DNA of 64,000 nt, taken from Streptomyces sp. WMMC940. GTDB lineage: Bacteria > Actinomycetota > Actinomycetes > Streptomycetales > Streptomycetaceae. The DNA lies in assembly GCF_027460265.1 (NCBI RefSeq), contig NZ_JAPZBC010000001.1, forward strand, positions 7,180,001-7,244,000. The letters run 5' to 3'. Below, piece after piece: positions 1-8,156 of this stretch. The position numbers and the translations under genes were made by a program. The notes under the pieces are model-generated. The model was not told where the DNA came from. It was given only the letters and a program-made list of their open reading frames with translations, and searched no databases. Every line of letters begins with the position of its first letter. The first letter of the stretch is position 1.

Positions 1-508
1 CGGCCTGGACGAGCAGGAAGTCGGCGATGTCGCCGCAGGTGACGAACCACTTCTCGCCGTTGAGTACCCAGCCGCCGTCCGTACGGGTCGCGGTGCTCGT
101 TCCCGATGAGGGGTCCGAGCCCGCGCCCGGCTCGGTCACCGCGAAGGCGTCGAACTTCTCGCCCCGGACGACCGGCAGCAGGTACTTCTCCCGCTGCGCC
201 TCCGTGCCGTACGCCAGGACGTTCGCGGGCCGCCACGGAATGTCCCACAGACAGTTGGTGACCTTGCCGAACTCCTCCTCCACGATCACCTGGTCCAGCA
301 GGGACAACCCGGCGCCGCCCCACTCGGCGGGCATGTTGATGGCGTACACACCGGCGTCGATCGCGGCACGGGTGAGTTCGCGGACCGTGTCGACCGGCAG
401 CGGACCGCCCGCCTCCTCGGACCGGTCCTCGTACTCCATGAGCAGGCGGGAGTAGGCGGCGGCACGGGCCTTGAGGTCCGCCTGTTCGGGGGTGTAGCGG
501 AAGTCCAT
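1..508 (-). CDS. acyl-CoA dehydrogenase, N-terminal part (cut by window edge)
   Basis: FAD-dependent alpha,beta-dehydrogenation of an acyl-CoA thioester. About 169 codons are visible, starting MDFRYTPEQADLKARA. The helical N-terminal domain is followed by the middle-domain motif AVTEPGAGSD, which binds FAD and substrate in this family. The start has a clear GGAGGA ribosome site in the reverse complement just upstream. The catalytic base and C-terminal domain lie beyond position 1. It is the last visible gene of a leftward operon with a CoA ligase, a ferredoxin and a NuoF-like flavoprotein, so its substrate is probably the CoA ester made by that ligase. Family assignment is firm; the substrate is inferred from context only. 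Confidence 0.9.
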   Translation of the reverse strand, partial: MDFRYTPEQADLKARAAAYSRLLMEYEDRSEEAGGPLPVDTVRELTRAAIDAGVYAINMPAEWGGAGLSLLDQVIVEEEFGKVTNCLWDIPWRPANVLAYGTEAQREKYLLPVVRGEKFDAFAVTEPGAGSDPSSGTSTATRTDGGWVLNGEKWFVTCGDIADFLLVQA

Positions 509-723
509 GGGGTGTTCCTCCGGAGATGCGTCAGGGGGAGGGGGAGGGGATCCGGCGCGTCGCGCCGGGGCGGGGGATACGGAAGTGGGGATACGGAAGC
601 GGGGGCGCGGTTACGGCCGGGCGTGGGATGCCGGGCCGGTCGAGTCGGCGAGCGGGAGTGCCGGGCCGATGGAGCCGGCGAGCGGAGTCCGGGCCGCCGC
701 GGCCCGGTGGCGGGCAAGGGGGA
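509..723. other. intergenic spacer with short direct repeats
   Basis: A 215-bp spacer between two leftward genes. It is unusually G-rich on the + strand and holds a direct repeat of GGGGATACGGAAG (around 575-602) and an imperfect repeat of TGCCGGGCCG...CGGCGAGCGG (around 628-690). No coding sequence or clear terminator is seen. It may hold an internal promoter for the acyl-CoA dehydrogenase. Confidence 0.4.
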
Positions 724-2784
724 TCAGGCCAGTACCGCCCGGGCGTCGAGGGCCAGGGCGCCGTCCGGCCGTACCAGCAGGGGATTGACCTCCAGTTCGG
801 CGATCTCGGGATGCGCGGCCGCGACGGCGGTGATGCGTTCGATCGTCTCCGCCGCGGCGTCGACGTCCACCGCCGGCCGGCCGCGTACACCGGAGAGCAG
901 GGCCGCGGTGCGCAGCCCCCGCAGCAGCCGCGCGGCGCGCTCCGCCGGCACCGGTGCCAGCGAGAAGGCGACGTCGTGCAGCGTCTCCGTGAGAACGCCC
1001 CCGAGCCCGACCATGGCGACCGGACCGAAGCGCGGATCCCGGTTGACCCCCACGATCAGCTCGACCCCGTCCGAGAGATCCGCCATCGCCTCGACCGAGT
1101 AGGAGGAGGAACCGAGCCGGGCGTGCATCTCCCGGTACGCGGCGAGCAGGGCGTCACGGTCGGCCAGCCCCAGCGCCACCCCGCCCGCGTCCGACTTGTG
1201 CAGCACGTGCAGCGCCTTGAGGACGTACGGCCCCGGGAACTCCTCGGCCGCCGCGAGGAGTTCGGACTCACCGGTGACCTCCCGGGCGCCGGGGAACCGC
1301 ACTCCGGCCGCGGCCAGCAGCCCGCGGACCGCGTGGTACCCGGAGTCGAGCAGTGCAGGGGCGGGCGGCGGCAGCGCGGACACACCGGACCGTCGGTCCG
1401 GGTGGGTCGAGGTCATCGCGGCCAGGGCGCGTGAGGCGTCCTCCGTGGACGAGAACACCGGTATGCCCGCGTCGACCAGGGTCCGGCAGCTCGGCGACGC
1501 CGGGTACATCGACTGGACCACCAGCGGCTTCGGCCGCCTCCGCCAGTGGCCGACGATCTCACCGGCCGCACGGCCCTCGCCCTCCGCCAGCGTCGCGCCA
1601 CCGCCGCCCAGCCCGCCGCCCGCGGCCGCGTAGCCGCCGAAGTAGCCGGTCATCAGGACGGCGTCGACCTCGTCGGCGCCGAGCAGGGCCCCGACCGTCG
1701 CGGAGTACGAGAGGGGGTCCTGCTCCCCCATGCCGGCCAGGTCCACCGGGTTGCCGACCGCGGACTGCTCCCACAGCACCGACCGCAGCTGCCGCCGCGT
1801 GGGCTCACCGAGCTCGGGGACGTCGAGCCCGGCGGCCTCGGCCGCGTCGGCCGCGATGACCCCGTGCCCGCCGCCGTCGGTGAACACCGCCGTACGGCGG
1901 CCGCCGGTCCGGGCCCGGGCGTTCAGGGCCGCGAGGACCACCGTCATCTCCCTGGGGGTGGCGACGAGTTCCACTCCGGCGTCCCGGCACGCGGCCGCGA
2001 CCACATCGGCCGAGGTGGTCAGCGCCCCGGTGTGGGACTGGGCGCTGCGGGCGGACGCGGTGCCACGGCCCGCGGTGAGGAGGACCACCGGCTTGCCGGC
2101 CGCGGCGGCCGCCCTGGCGAAGGCGCGGCCGTCGCCGAAGTCCTCCGCGTACACGGCGACGGCCGACGTCGCGGCGTGCCGCGCACAGTCCTCGACGAGG
2201 TCGACGAGGGTGACGTCGGCCTGGTTGCCGAGCGAGACGAACCGCGAGAAGCCCAGCCCGTGCGGGGCCATCCGCAACTGCAGTTCCAGGGCGAGGTTGC
2301 CGCTCTGGCTCAGCAGGGCGATTCCGCCGGGTGCGAACGTGTCCGAGGCGAGATAGAGCTCGGTCGTGTTGTCGGCGATGCCGAGGCAGTTGGGGCCCAC
2401 CAGCACGGCTCCGGCCTCCCTCACCCGGGCCGCGACGGCACGCTGCCGCGCGAGCCCGGCGGGGCCCGTCTCGGCGAAGCCGGCGGTGATGCCGACGATC
2501 GCGCGGGCACCGCACTCCAGGGCGGAGTCGACGGCCTCCTCGAAACCGGCGCCCGGGACGGAGACGACCACCAGCTCCACCGGCTCGCCGATCTCGGCGA
2601 GGGTCCTGGCGGCGGGGCGCCCGAGGACCGTGCCGCCACGGCGGTTCACCAGATGCACCGGTCTGCGGTGGGGAGCGCGGAGCGCCTGCGCGGCCACGGC
2701 GTGGCCGTACTTCGCGGGATCGTCACTGGCGCCGACGACGGCGACGGACTTCGGGTCGAACAGAGCGCTCAGTTCACGGGGCAT
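724..2784 (-). CDS. ADP-forming acyl-CoA synthetase (acetate-CoA ligase family)
   Basis: Makes an acyl-CoA from acid, CoA and ATP, releasing ADP and phosphate through a phosphohistidine intermediate. The 686-residue protein has a CoA-binding Rossmann domain at the N-terminus (VAVVGASDDPAKYG), CoA-ligase domains in the middle with the phospho-histidine motif SHTGAL (His about residue 251), and an ATP-grasp domain at the C-terminus (GPYVLKALHVLHKSDAGGV, then ELEVNPLLVRPDG). It is a single-chain fusion of alpha and beta subunits. The start MPRELSALFDPKS lies one base after the ferredoxin stop, so the two are translationally coupled; longer upstream starts would run through the ferredoxin. In this operon it probably activates an acid for the acyl-CoA dehydrogenase. 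The substrate is unknown. Confidence 0.88.
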   Translation of the reverse strand: MPRELSALFDPKSVAVVGASDDPAKYGHAVAAQALRAPHRRPVHLVNRRGGTVLGRPAARTLAEIGEPVELVVVSVPGAGFEEAVDSALECGARAIVGITAGFAETGPAGLARQRAVAARVREAGAVLVGPNCLGIADNTTELYLASDTFAPGGIALLSQSGNLALELQLRMAPHGLGFSRFVSLGNQADVTLVDLVEDCARHAATSAVAVYAEDFGDGRAFARAAAAAGKPVVLLTAGRGTASARSAQSHTGALTTSADVVAAACRDAGVELVATPREMTVVLAALNARARTGGRRTAVFTDGGGHGVIAADAAEAAGLDVPELGEPTRRQLRSVLWEQSAVGNPVDLAGMGEQDPLSYSATVGALLGADEVDAVLMTGYFGGYAAAGGGLGGGGATLAEGEGRAAGEIVGHWRRRPKPLVVQSMYPASPSCRTLVDAGIPVFSSTEDASRALAAMTSTHPDRRSGVSALPPPAPALLDSGYHAVRGLLAAAGVRFPGAREVTGESELLAAAEEFPGPYVLKALHVLHKSDAGGVALGLADRDALLAAYREMHARLGSSSYSVEAMADLSDGVELIVGVNRDPRFGPVAMVGLGGVLTETLHDVAFSLAPVPAERAARLLRGLRTAALLSGVRGRPAVDVDAAAETIERITAVAAAHPEIAELEVNPLLVRPDGALALDARAVLA

Positions 2785-2785
2785 G

Positions 2786-2977
2786 TCACTTCTCCAGGCG
2801 CAGCGCGGAGTTGGGGCAGCTGTCGGCGCACGCGCGTGCCGCGTCCTCGGAACCGGGCGGCACATCGGCGGCCAGCACCGACGCGTAGCCCCATTCGTCG
2901 AGGTCGATCAGCCCGGGGGCGTGCTCCTGGCAGAGCCCGTAGCCCTGGCAGCGGGTGGAGTCCAGGAAGAGTTTCAC
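2786..2977 (-). CDS. small ferredoxin, [3Fe-4S] type
   Basis: A 63-residue electron carrier with GTG start and a good AAGGAA ribosome site. The cluster motif is CQGYGLC followed later by a C in SCPNSAL. The middle position of the usual CxxCxxC is glycine, which is typical of actinomycete [3Fe-4S] ferredoxins that serve P450s and some oxygenases. It sits between the NuoF-like flavoprotein and the CoA ligase. Together with that flavoprotein it could pass electrons from NADH to the Rieske oxygenase encoded divergently at 5437, because no classic oxygenase reductase is visible nearby. That pairing is inference. Confidence 0.88.
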   Translation of the reverse strand: MKLFLDSTRCQGYGLCQEHAPGLIDLDEWGYASVLAADVPPGSEDAARACADSCPNSALRLEK

Positions 2978-3062
2978 GCGGCGTTCCTTTCGGCGACGGC
3001 GGGAGGGTGGGTGGCGACGGGGCCGCGGACGCGGCCGTGGACGGCGCCCGGTCCGGAGGGGC

Positions 3063-4346
3063 TCAGCGGACGGGGGCGGTGTCGGGGCGGAGGCCGGCGA
3101 CCTCGGGAACGGGCACGACCAGCCGATGGCCACCGGTGGCCGGGCAGTCGGCACACACCGGGCACGCCGTGCCCAGGTGGTCGCGCACGGCCTCGGGGAA
3201 CGCGCGCAGCAGGCTCCCCGCCGTGCCCGCGGCCGCGTCGAGCAGCCCGCACGCGCCGCGCCCCGGTAGACCCCGGGCCCAGCGTTCGAGCCGCGCGGCG
3301 GCGTCCGGACCGGCCCCACCGGTGGCCAGTTGCCGGAGCGTGTCGCGGATCGCGGCCGTGCCCGACACGCACACACCGCACTGACGCGCGCTCTCGGCGG
3401 CGAGATGGTCCACGGCGTCGTGGGCGACGGCGACGGGGCATCCGCCCGGTGCGAGAAAGCGGATCGCCCCGCAGCCGAGGGACGTGCCGGCGGCGGCCAG
3501 GACACCGGGGTCCAGCCGTAGCGCCAGCGCACCGGAGCCGACGAGGCCGCCGAACAGCCCGCCCATCAGCACGCCGCAGGCGTCGTCCGAGCCCTGGCCC
3601 GCGGCGAGGTCGTGCAGGCGCACTCCGTAGGGGGCCTCGACGAGCAGAGGAGCGTCGCGCCAGGACGACAGGGTGAGCAGGGTGGTGCGGGCGATCGTGC
3701 CGCTCAGCTCCGGGTGTGCGGCGATCAGCGCCATCCGGGCGAGCGTCTCGACGTTGGCGACCAGCGTCGGCCGGCCGGCGACCCCGCGCTCGTAGGGCCG
3801 GGGCGGCTTGGCGGTCGGCAGCGCGGGGCCGCCGTTGATGCGCCGCACCACCGAGGTCTCCTCGCCCGCGACGTAGCCGTGCGCGGTCTCGACGACCTCC
3901 ACGGGGACCACCGGCGGGTGTTCCTCGAGGGCCCGGCGGACCTCCGCCGCCGCGCAGGGGTCGGACAGATACACATAGCCCTGCGCTGCGCCGGTGATCT
4001 CCGCGGCGTGGGAGATCCCGTCCAGCACGAGGTGCGGCCTGGCCCGCAGCAGCCAGCGGTCCTTCACGGACCCGGGCTCGCCCTCCTCGCCGTTGGCCAC
4101 CACAACCGGTACGCCGCCCCCGTCGCGCACGGAGCGGAGCTTCACGGCGGCCGGGAAACCGGCACCGCCGCGGCCACGGAGGCCCGCGCGGTCGACGGCC
4201 GCCAGCAGCCGGGCGGGCGAGGCGGCTCTCCCGTATCCGCCCGAGCGGGTGTACGCCTCGGCGCTCTCGGTCCTGCCGGGCTCCGTCCCGAGCACGGAGA
4301 CCGCGGGATCGCCCAGGAGCGAGCGCACGGCGGTCGCGACGGTCAT
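3063..4346 (-). CDS. NuoF-like NADH:acceptor oxidoreductase flavoprotein
   Basis: Resembles the 51-kDa (NuoF) subunit of complex I: oxidises NADH through FMN and passes electrons on. The 427-residue protein shows the FMN/glycine-rich motif GRGGAGFPAAVKL and the NADH motif NGEEGEPGSVKDR. The iron-sulfur region is odd. Where NuoF has ESCGxCxPC, this protein has ESARQCGVC, so the first cysteine is alanine; one further cysteine follows (GRGACGLL) and a CPVCADC cluster sits near the C-terminus. The start overlaps the stop of the upstream gene (ATGA). No other complex I subunits are near, so it is not part of a nuo operon. A role as stand-alone NADH dehydrogenase for the adjacent ferredoxin is likely but unproven. 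Confidence 0.8.
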   Translation of the reverse strand: MTVATAVRSLLGDPAVSVLGTEPGRTESAEAYTRSGGYGRAASPARLLAAVDRAGLRGRGGAGFPAAVKLRSVRDGGGVPVVVANGEEGEPGSVKDRWLLRARPHLVLDGISHAAEITGAAQGYVYLSDPCAAAEVRRALEEHPPVVPVEVVETAHGYVAGEETSVVRRINGGPALPTAKPPRPYERGVAGRPTLVANVETLARMALIAAHPELSGTIARTTLLTLSSWRDAPLLVEAPYGVRLHDLAAGQGSDDACGVLMGGLFGGLVGSGALALRLDPGVLAAAGTSLGCGAIRFLAPGGCPVAVAHDAVDHLAAESARQCGVCVSGTAAIRDTLRQLATGGAGPDAAARLERWARGLPGRGACGLLDAAAGTAGSLLRAFPEAVRDHLGTACPVCADCPATGGHRLVVPVPEVAGLRPDTAPVR

Positions 4347-4978
4347 GGCCGGTCTCCGTCCGGAGTGTGGGTGTGCGGAGTGCGGGTGCTCGACGGGTGG
4401 GTGTCCGCCGAGGGGACCTCGGAGCGGGCACGGACGCGGTGACGGGCCGGGGCCGTCCGTCGGGAAGGGCCGAGGCGCCGTTCGGCCCCGGTCGCCGCCG
4501 CGGAGAAGCCCGTGGTGGGACCTTCCTCCGGTGACGCGGTCTCCGGTGCGGCGGCAGCCGCGCGGGAGGCGGAGCCGGGCGCTCCCGGCGCGGCGGCCCG
4601 CAGGGTGCGGACCGCGGTCTCCAGGGCGGAGCGGTCCTGTGCCGTGCGGTCGTAGCCGGAGCCCGGCATGCCGATGAGCATGCGGTGGTGGTCCAGGACG
4701 ACCTCGCCCGCGACGAGTGCGGCTCCCGGGTCGCCGGCCGCGGTCCCGTCCGCCACGGAGGTCACGAGTTCGGTGACCTCCGCGAGATAGCGCAGCCAGC
4801 TGCGTTCGGAACCGTGCAGGATCAGCCTCTCCACCCGGCGGCGCTCGGCGGCTGCCGGTTCCCGGGCCTCGGCGCCGGCGCCCGGTGCGCGGGTGCGCAG
4901 CGCGGCCACGGCTGGGGGCAGTTCCCGCTCGGGTTCGGGCGTGAGCCCGAGCCAGACGAGACTCCGACGACCGCTCAT
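4343..4978 (-). CDS. protein of unknown function, first gene of the leftward operon
   Basis: A 211-residue protein not recognised. The N-terminal half (MSGRRSLVWLGLTPEPE..., then helical ERRRVERLILHGSERSWL and VVLDHHRMLIGMPGSGYD) looks folded and mostly helical. The last 70 residues are low-complexity Ala/Pro/Thr/Arg-rich. No signal peptide or membrane segment is seen. It overlaps the NuoF-like gene by four bases, so it is co-translated with it and may be an assembly or regulatory partner of that flavoprotein. Confidence 0.7.
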   Translation of the reverse strand: MSGRRSLVWLGLTPEPERELPPAVAALRTRAPGAGAEAREPAAAERRRVERLILHGSERSWLRYLAEVTELVTSVADGTAAGDPGAALVAGEVVLDHHRMLIGMPGSGYDRTAQDRSALETAVRTLRAAAPGAPGSASRAAAAAPETASPEEGPTTGFSAAATGAERRLGPSRRTAPARHRVRARSEVPSADTHPSSTRTPHTHTPDGDRP

Positions 4979-5269
4979 GCGTGCCTCCGGGAGAGGAGAG
5001 GGGGACTTCGGGAGCTGGAGCAGCAGAGGAGGAGCTTGGGGGTGGGACGTGGTGCCGGGGGTCTCGCGGCGTACCCCAGGCGTGGGGTCGGAAGCGGGCC
5101 GGCACCGGTGGTCGGGCCCGGGACGGCGGATGCCGGACGTCTCGGGCGCGTGGTTCGGTGCGCGGGACCGGACCGGACCGGGTCCCGTCCGCGGGCTCTC
5201 GGCGTCCGGCCGGGACCGGGACCGGGACCCCGGAGCACGGATCGCCGGGAGCCCGCGGTGCGACTACGC

Positions 5270-5287
5270 TAACTAATCAATTAGTCA
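5270..5287. promoter_or_regulatory. TetR-like operator, site 1
   Basis: The 18-bp sequence TAACTAATCAATTAGTCA is an inverted repeat with perfect inner arms ACTAAT/ATTAGT around CA and 7 of 8 matches over eight-base arms. Site 2 lies 57 bp away, centre to centre, and shares the right half exactly. Size and symmetry fit a TetR-family dimer site. No TetR gene is visible in the window. Confidence 0.6.
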
Positions 5288-5298
5288 GTCCACAAGTC

Positions 5299-5327
5299 TT
5301 GACATCGCCGAATCGCGTCAGCAATCT
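5299..5327 (+). promoter_or_regulatory. putative promoter for the Rieske/ABC operon
   Basis: A consensus -35 hexamer TTGACA at 5299-5304 is followed after 17 bp by CAATCT at 5322-5327, a weak -10. The promoter is framed by the two operator-like sites and the -10 abuts the second one, an arrangement that suits repression. Only the -35 is convincing. Confidence 0.4.
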
Positions 5328-5344
5328 GACTGACCAATTAGTCA
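5327..5344. promoter_or_regulatory. TetR-like operator, site 2
   Basis: The sequence TGACTGACCAATTAGTCA is an imperfect inverted repeat (6 of 8 base pairs) matching site 1 at 15 of 18 positions, with an identical right half CAATTAGTCA. Occupation would block the predicted rightward promoter. Confidence 0.55.
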
Positions 5345-5436
5345 GCCCGTCCGGCGTCCTCGCCGGGCCCGGCCGAACGCCCCTGGGCCGCCTCAACACC
5401 GATCGCCGCGTCCGGCGGCATGGATGGAGTCAGCCG

Positions 5437-6732
5437 ATGCAGCCCGAAGCCCCCGCAGAGACACCGAGCAAGGCCCGCGCCGCCGGGAACCGCACAGGCG
5501 GGAGCGCCGCCGCCCCCGAAGCCCCGGCCGCCCCGTCGCCGCCCGCCTCGGAGGACGACACCGGCTCCCGGGCGTCCGCTGCCGCCGGGAACGGGGCCGC
5601 CGCCCCCGAAGCCCCGGCCGCCCCCGGGCCGGCGCTCGCCGCCCGCTACTACACCGACCCCGCCGTCGCCGAGGCCGAGACCTCGCACATCTTCGCCTGG
5701 TCGTGGCAACTCGTCTGTCACGAGTCCGACCTCCCAGGGCCGGGAGCCCGCCTCGCCGCCGCGGTCGCCGGTCAGGAGGTCATCGTCGTACGCACCGAGG
5801 ACGGCGGCCTGGCCGGCCACCTCAACGTCTGCCGCCATCGCGGCACCCGGCTGGTCACCCGGCCCGAGCCGGCCGGCAAGGCGATCCGCTGCCCGTACCA
5901 CGGCTGGACGTACAAGCTGGACGGGCGGCTCGTCGGGGCGCCCGAGGCCCGGCAGATCCCCTGCCTGGACAAGCCCCGTCTCGGACTGTTCCCCGTCCGG
6001 GTCGAGTCCTTCCTCGGCTTCGTGTTCGCCAACCTCGACCCGGACGCCACCCCCCTCGCCGAGCAGTGCGCGGGTCTGGCGGAGGCCGTCGGCCACTATG
6101 CCGGGGCAGACCTCGTGCCCGTCGGCCGAAGCCGCATCCACGATCTCGGGTCCGCCGAGGTGCAGCACGCCAACTGGAAGGTCGCCGTCGACAACTACCT
6201 CGAGGGCTACCACGTACCCGTCGCCCACCCCGGCCTGATGCGCCTGCTCGACTACCAGCGCTACAGCTGCGTGATCGACGAGGCGTACGCCCTCTTCGCC
6301 TCACCGCTGCGCGACAAACCGTCGTCGAACTGGGCCGAGCGCCTCTACCAGCGGCTCGCCGCCCCCATGCCGGGACTGACCGAGGCGGACCGTCGTGTCT
6401 GGCGGTACGCCGCGATCTACCCCAACACGCTCATCGACTTCTACCCCGACCATGTGCTTGCCTGGACCGCGATCCCGACGGCGGTGGACCGCGTGGCCGT
6501 GCCAGGAGCGTTCTACACCCGCCGCGGCACCGGGCTGCGCACCCGGATCGCCCGGCGGCTGAACATCCACATCGGCTGGATCACCAACGACGAGGACTCC
6601 GAACTGGTGTCCCGTGTGCAGAAAGGACTGACGACCCCGGGCTTCGAGCCGGGCCCGCTTTCCCGGCGCGAGGAGGCGGTCGGCTGGTTCGCCGAGCGCG
6701 TCCGCGCCGACCTCGACGGCGCGGAGCACTGA
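5437..6732 (+). CDS. Rieske non-haem iron oxygenase, alpha subunit (quaternary-amine oxygenase type)
   Basis: Hydroxylates its substrate with O2 and external electrons. The 431-residue protein has the Rieske [2Fe-2S] ligands C132-x-H134 and C152-x-x-H155 (CRHRG and CPYHGW), and mononuclear iron ligands H259 and H264 in DNYLEGYHVPVAH. The residue bridging the two metal centres, usually aspartate, is Glu256. A glutamate there was described for carnitine monooxygenase CntA and suggests the CntA/GbcA/stachydrine group rather than aromatic dioxygenases. The first 65 residues are a low-complexity Ala/Pro extension with AAAPEAPAAP twice. The start has GGAG upstream. It leads an operon with a Pot-type importer, amine oxidase and aldehyde dehydrogenase. 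A betaine-like substrate is likely; which one is unknown. Confidence 0.85.
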   Translation: MQPEAPAETPSKARAAGNRTGGSAAAPEAPAAPSPPASEDDTGSRASAAAGNGAAAPEAPAAPGPALAARYYTDPAVAEAETSHIFAWSWQLVCHESDLPGPGARLAAAVAGQEVIVVRTEDGGLAGHLNVCRHRGTRLVTRPEPAGKAIRCPYHGWTYKLDGRLVGAPEARQIPCLDKPRLGLFPVRVESFLGFVFANLDPDATPLAEQCAGLAEAVGHYAGADLVPVGRSRIHDLGSAEVQHANWKVAVDNYLEGYHVPVAHPGLMRLLDYQRYSCVIDEAYALFASPLRDKPSSNWAERLYQRLAAPMPGLTEADRRVWRYAAIYPNTLIDFYPDHVLAWTAIPTAVDRVAVPGAFYTRRGTGLRTRIARRLNIHIGWITNDEDSELVSRVQKGLTTPGFEPGPLSRREEAVGWFAERVRADLDGAEH

Positions 6733-6982
6733 GCCCCGGCCCCCGAGGGCGCCGAGGCGTGCCCCTGCCGCCCCACGGCACGGGCGAGTGACCCACGCAG
6801 ACCACGGCGACGCGGATCGACGAGCCGCATCCGCCCGCCACGTACCCTGTCGAGCCGCACCCGGCGGTGCACCCCAACACCGCGCAGGCTCCCCGGTCCG
6901 TGCACGGAGCCACAGCGCCGTGCATCCCCGACCGCACCCGCAGCAGTGTCCGTCACCGTACGGCCCCATGGAGAGGACCCCG

Positions 6983-8155
6983 ATGTCCCCCGAGGTACCC
7001 TCGTCCCCGCCCCAGCCCACCGTCCCGACCCCCCTGTCCCGCCGCTCCCTCCTGCGCGTCGGCGCTGCCGCGACCGCCGGTCTCGGCCTCGGCCTGACCT
7101 CGGCGGGATGCGGATTCCTTTCGTCGGGTCCCACGGCCGACAGCGACGGCCAGGAACCGATCGACGTCAAGGTCGACGGCGACCTGGTCTACTTCAACTG
7201 GGCGGACTTCGTCGATCCTGCCGTCCTCGCCGGATTCGAGGGGGAGTACGGCGTCAAGGTCATCCAGTCGAACTTCGACTCGATGGAAGGCATGGTCGCC
7301 AAGCTCAACGCCGGCAACCGCTACGACATCATCTTCCCCACGGCCAAATGGGCCCAGCGGCTGGCCGCCGGTAACCGGCTGCACCGGATCGACCACGGCA
7401 AGCTCAGGAACGCCGAGTCGATCCTCGGGCAGTACGCCTACTTCGCGGACCCCTGGTACGACTCCGGTTCCCGGCACACCCTGCCGTTCACCATGTACAA
7501 GACCGGGATCGGCTGGCGGAAGGACAAGATCGGCGACGATCTCGGCGGCTCCTGGGACGACCTGTGGAACGCCCGCGCCAAGGGCCGGGTCTTCGTGCTC
7601 GACGACCGGGACGAGGTCCTCGGCTTCGCCGCGCTCAAGCTCGGCCTCGACGTCTCCACCACGGACGCGGACGACCTCGGGCGCATCACCGAGACCCTCC
7701 TCTCCCTGCGCCCCCATCTGCGCGGCTTCTCCAGTGACAGCTACAACAACCTCCTCAACGGCAACGCGGCCATGACCCAGGCCTGGAGCGGGGACATGGC
7801 CGCCATGCTGGGCCAGGCCAAGGACCCCTCGGTCTTCGGTTTCGAGGTCGCCAAGGAAGGCGCCCCGGTCAACTCGGACTGCTACGCCATCCCCTCCAAC
7901 GCGCGCCACCCCGGTACCGCGATGCTGTTCATCGACTACATGCTCCGACCGGAGAACGTGAAGAAGAACATCGAGTACCTCGGCTACCCGATGCCGGTCG
8001 GCGGCACCGAGGACACCTACGCCGCACTCGTGGAGCCCTTCCCCGAGTGCCTGGTCTCCGCGGAGGACCTCAAGGACGACCTCTACTTCCGCAACGGAAC
8101 CACGAAGGGCGAGCAGGCACGCGACAGCGCCTGGACCCGCGTGAAGGCGGGATGA
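6983..8155 (+). CDS. ABC transporter substrate-binding lipoprotein (spermidine/putrescine PotD type)
   Basis: Extracytoplasmic binding protein of a polyamine-type importer. The 390-residue protein has a twin-arginine lipoprotein signal: SRRSLLRVGAAATAG with a lipobox ending TSAGC, so it should be Tat-exported and lipid-anchored. The mature part is of the PotD/PotF periplasmic fold (VYFNWADFVDPAVLAGFE, then MTQAWSGDMAAMLGQA). The chosen ATG has GAGAGGA just upstream; an alternative ATG lies 15 bases earlier. It is followed directly by two permeases and an ATPase. Related proteins bind polyamines or amino-betaine compounds, which fits the oxygenase upstream. Confidence 0.9.
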   Translation: MSPEVPSSPPQPTVPTPLSRRSLLRVGAAATAGLGLGLTSAGCGFLSSGPTADSDGQEPIDVKVDGDLVYFNWADFVDPAVLAGFEGEYGVKVIQSNFDSMEGMVAKLNAGNRYDIIFPTAKWAQRLAAGNRLHRIDHGKLRNAESILGQYAYFADPWYDSGSRHTLPFTMYKTGIGWRKDKIGDDLGGSWDDLWNARAKGRVFVLDDRDEVLGFAALKLGLDVSTTDADDLGRITETLLSLRPHLRGFSSDSYNNLLNGNAAMTQAWSGDMAAMLGQAKDPSVFGFEVAKEGAPVNSDCYAIPSNARHPGTAMLFIDYMLRPENVKKNIEYLGYPMPVGGTEDTYAALVEPFPECLVSAEDLKDDLYFRNGTTKGEQARDSAWTRVKAG

Positions 8156-8156
8156 G

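Larger units (their letters stand above)
4979..5436. other. divergent promoter region of the two catabolic operons
   Basis: A 458-bp region between divergent start codons. The stretch 5262-5345 is markedly more AT-rich than its surroundings and holds two 18-bp operator-like sites and a TTGACA hexamer (listed separately). The rest shows no coding potential on either strand. Confidence 0.6.

Noticed and set aside
3063..4346. Part of a complex I (nuo) operon or a formate dehydrogenase
   Set aside because: No other Nuo, NuoE/G or molybdopterin subunit is present on either side.
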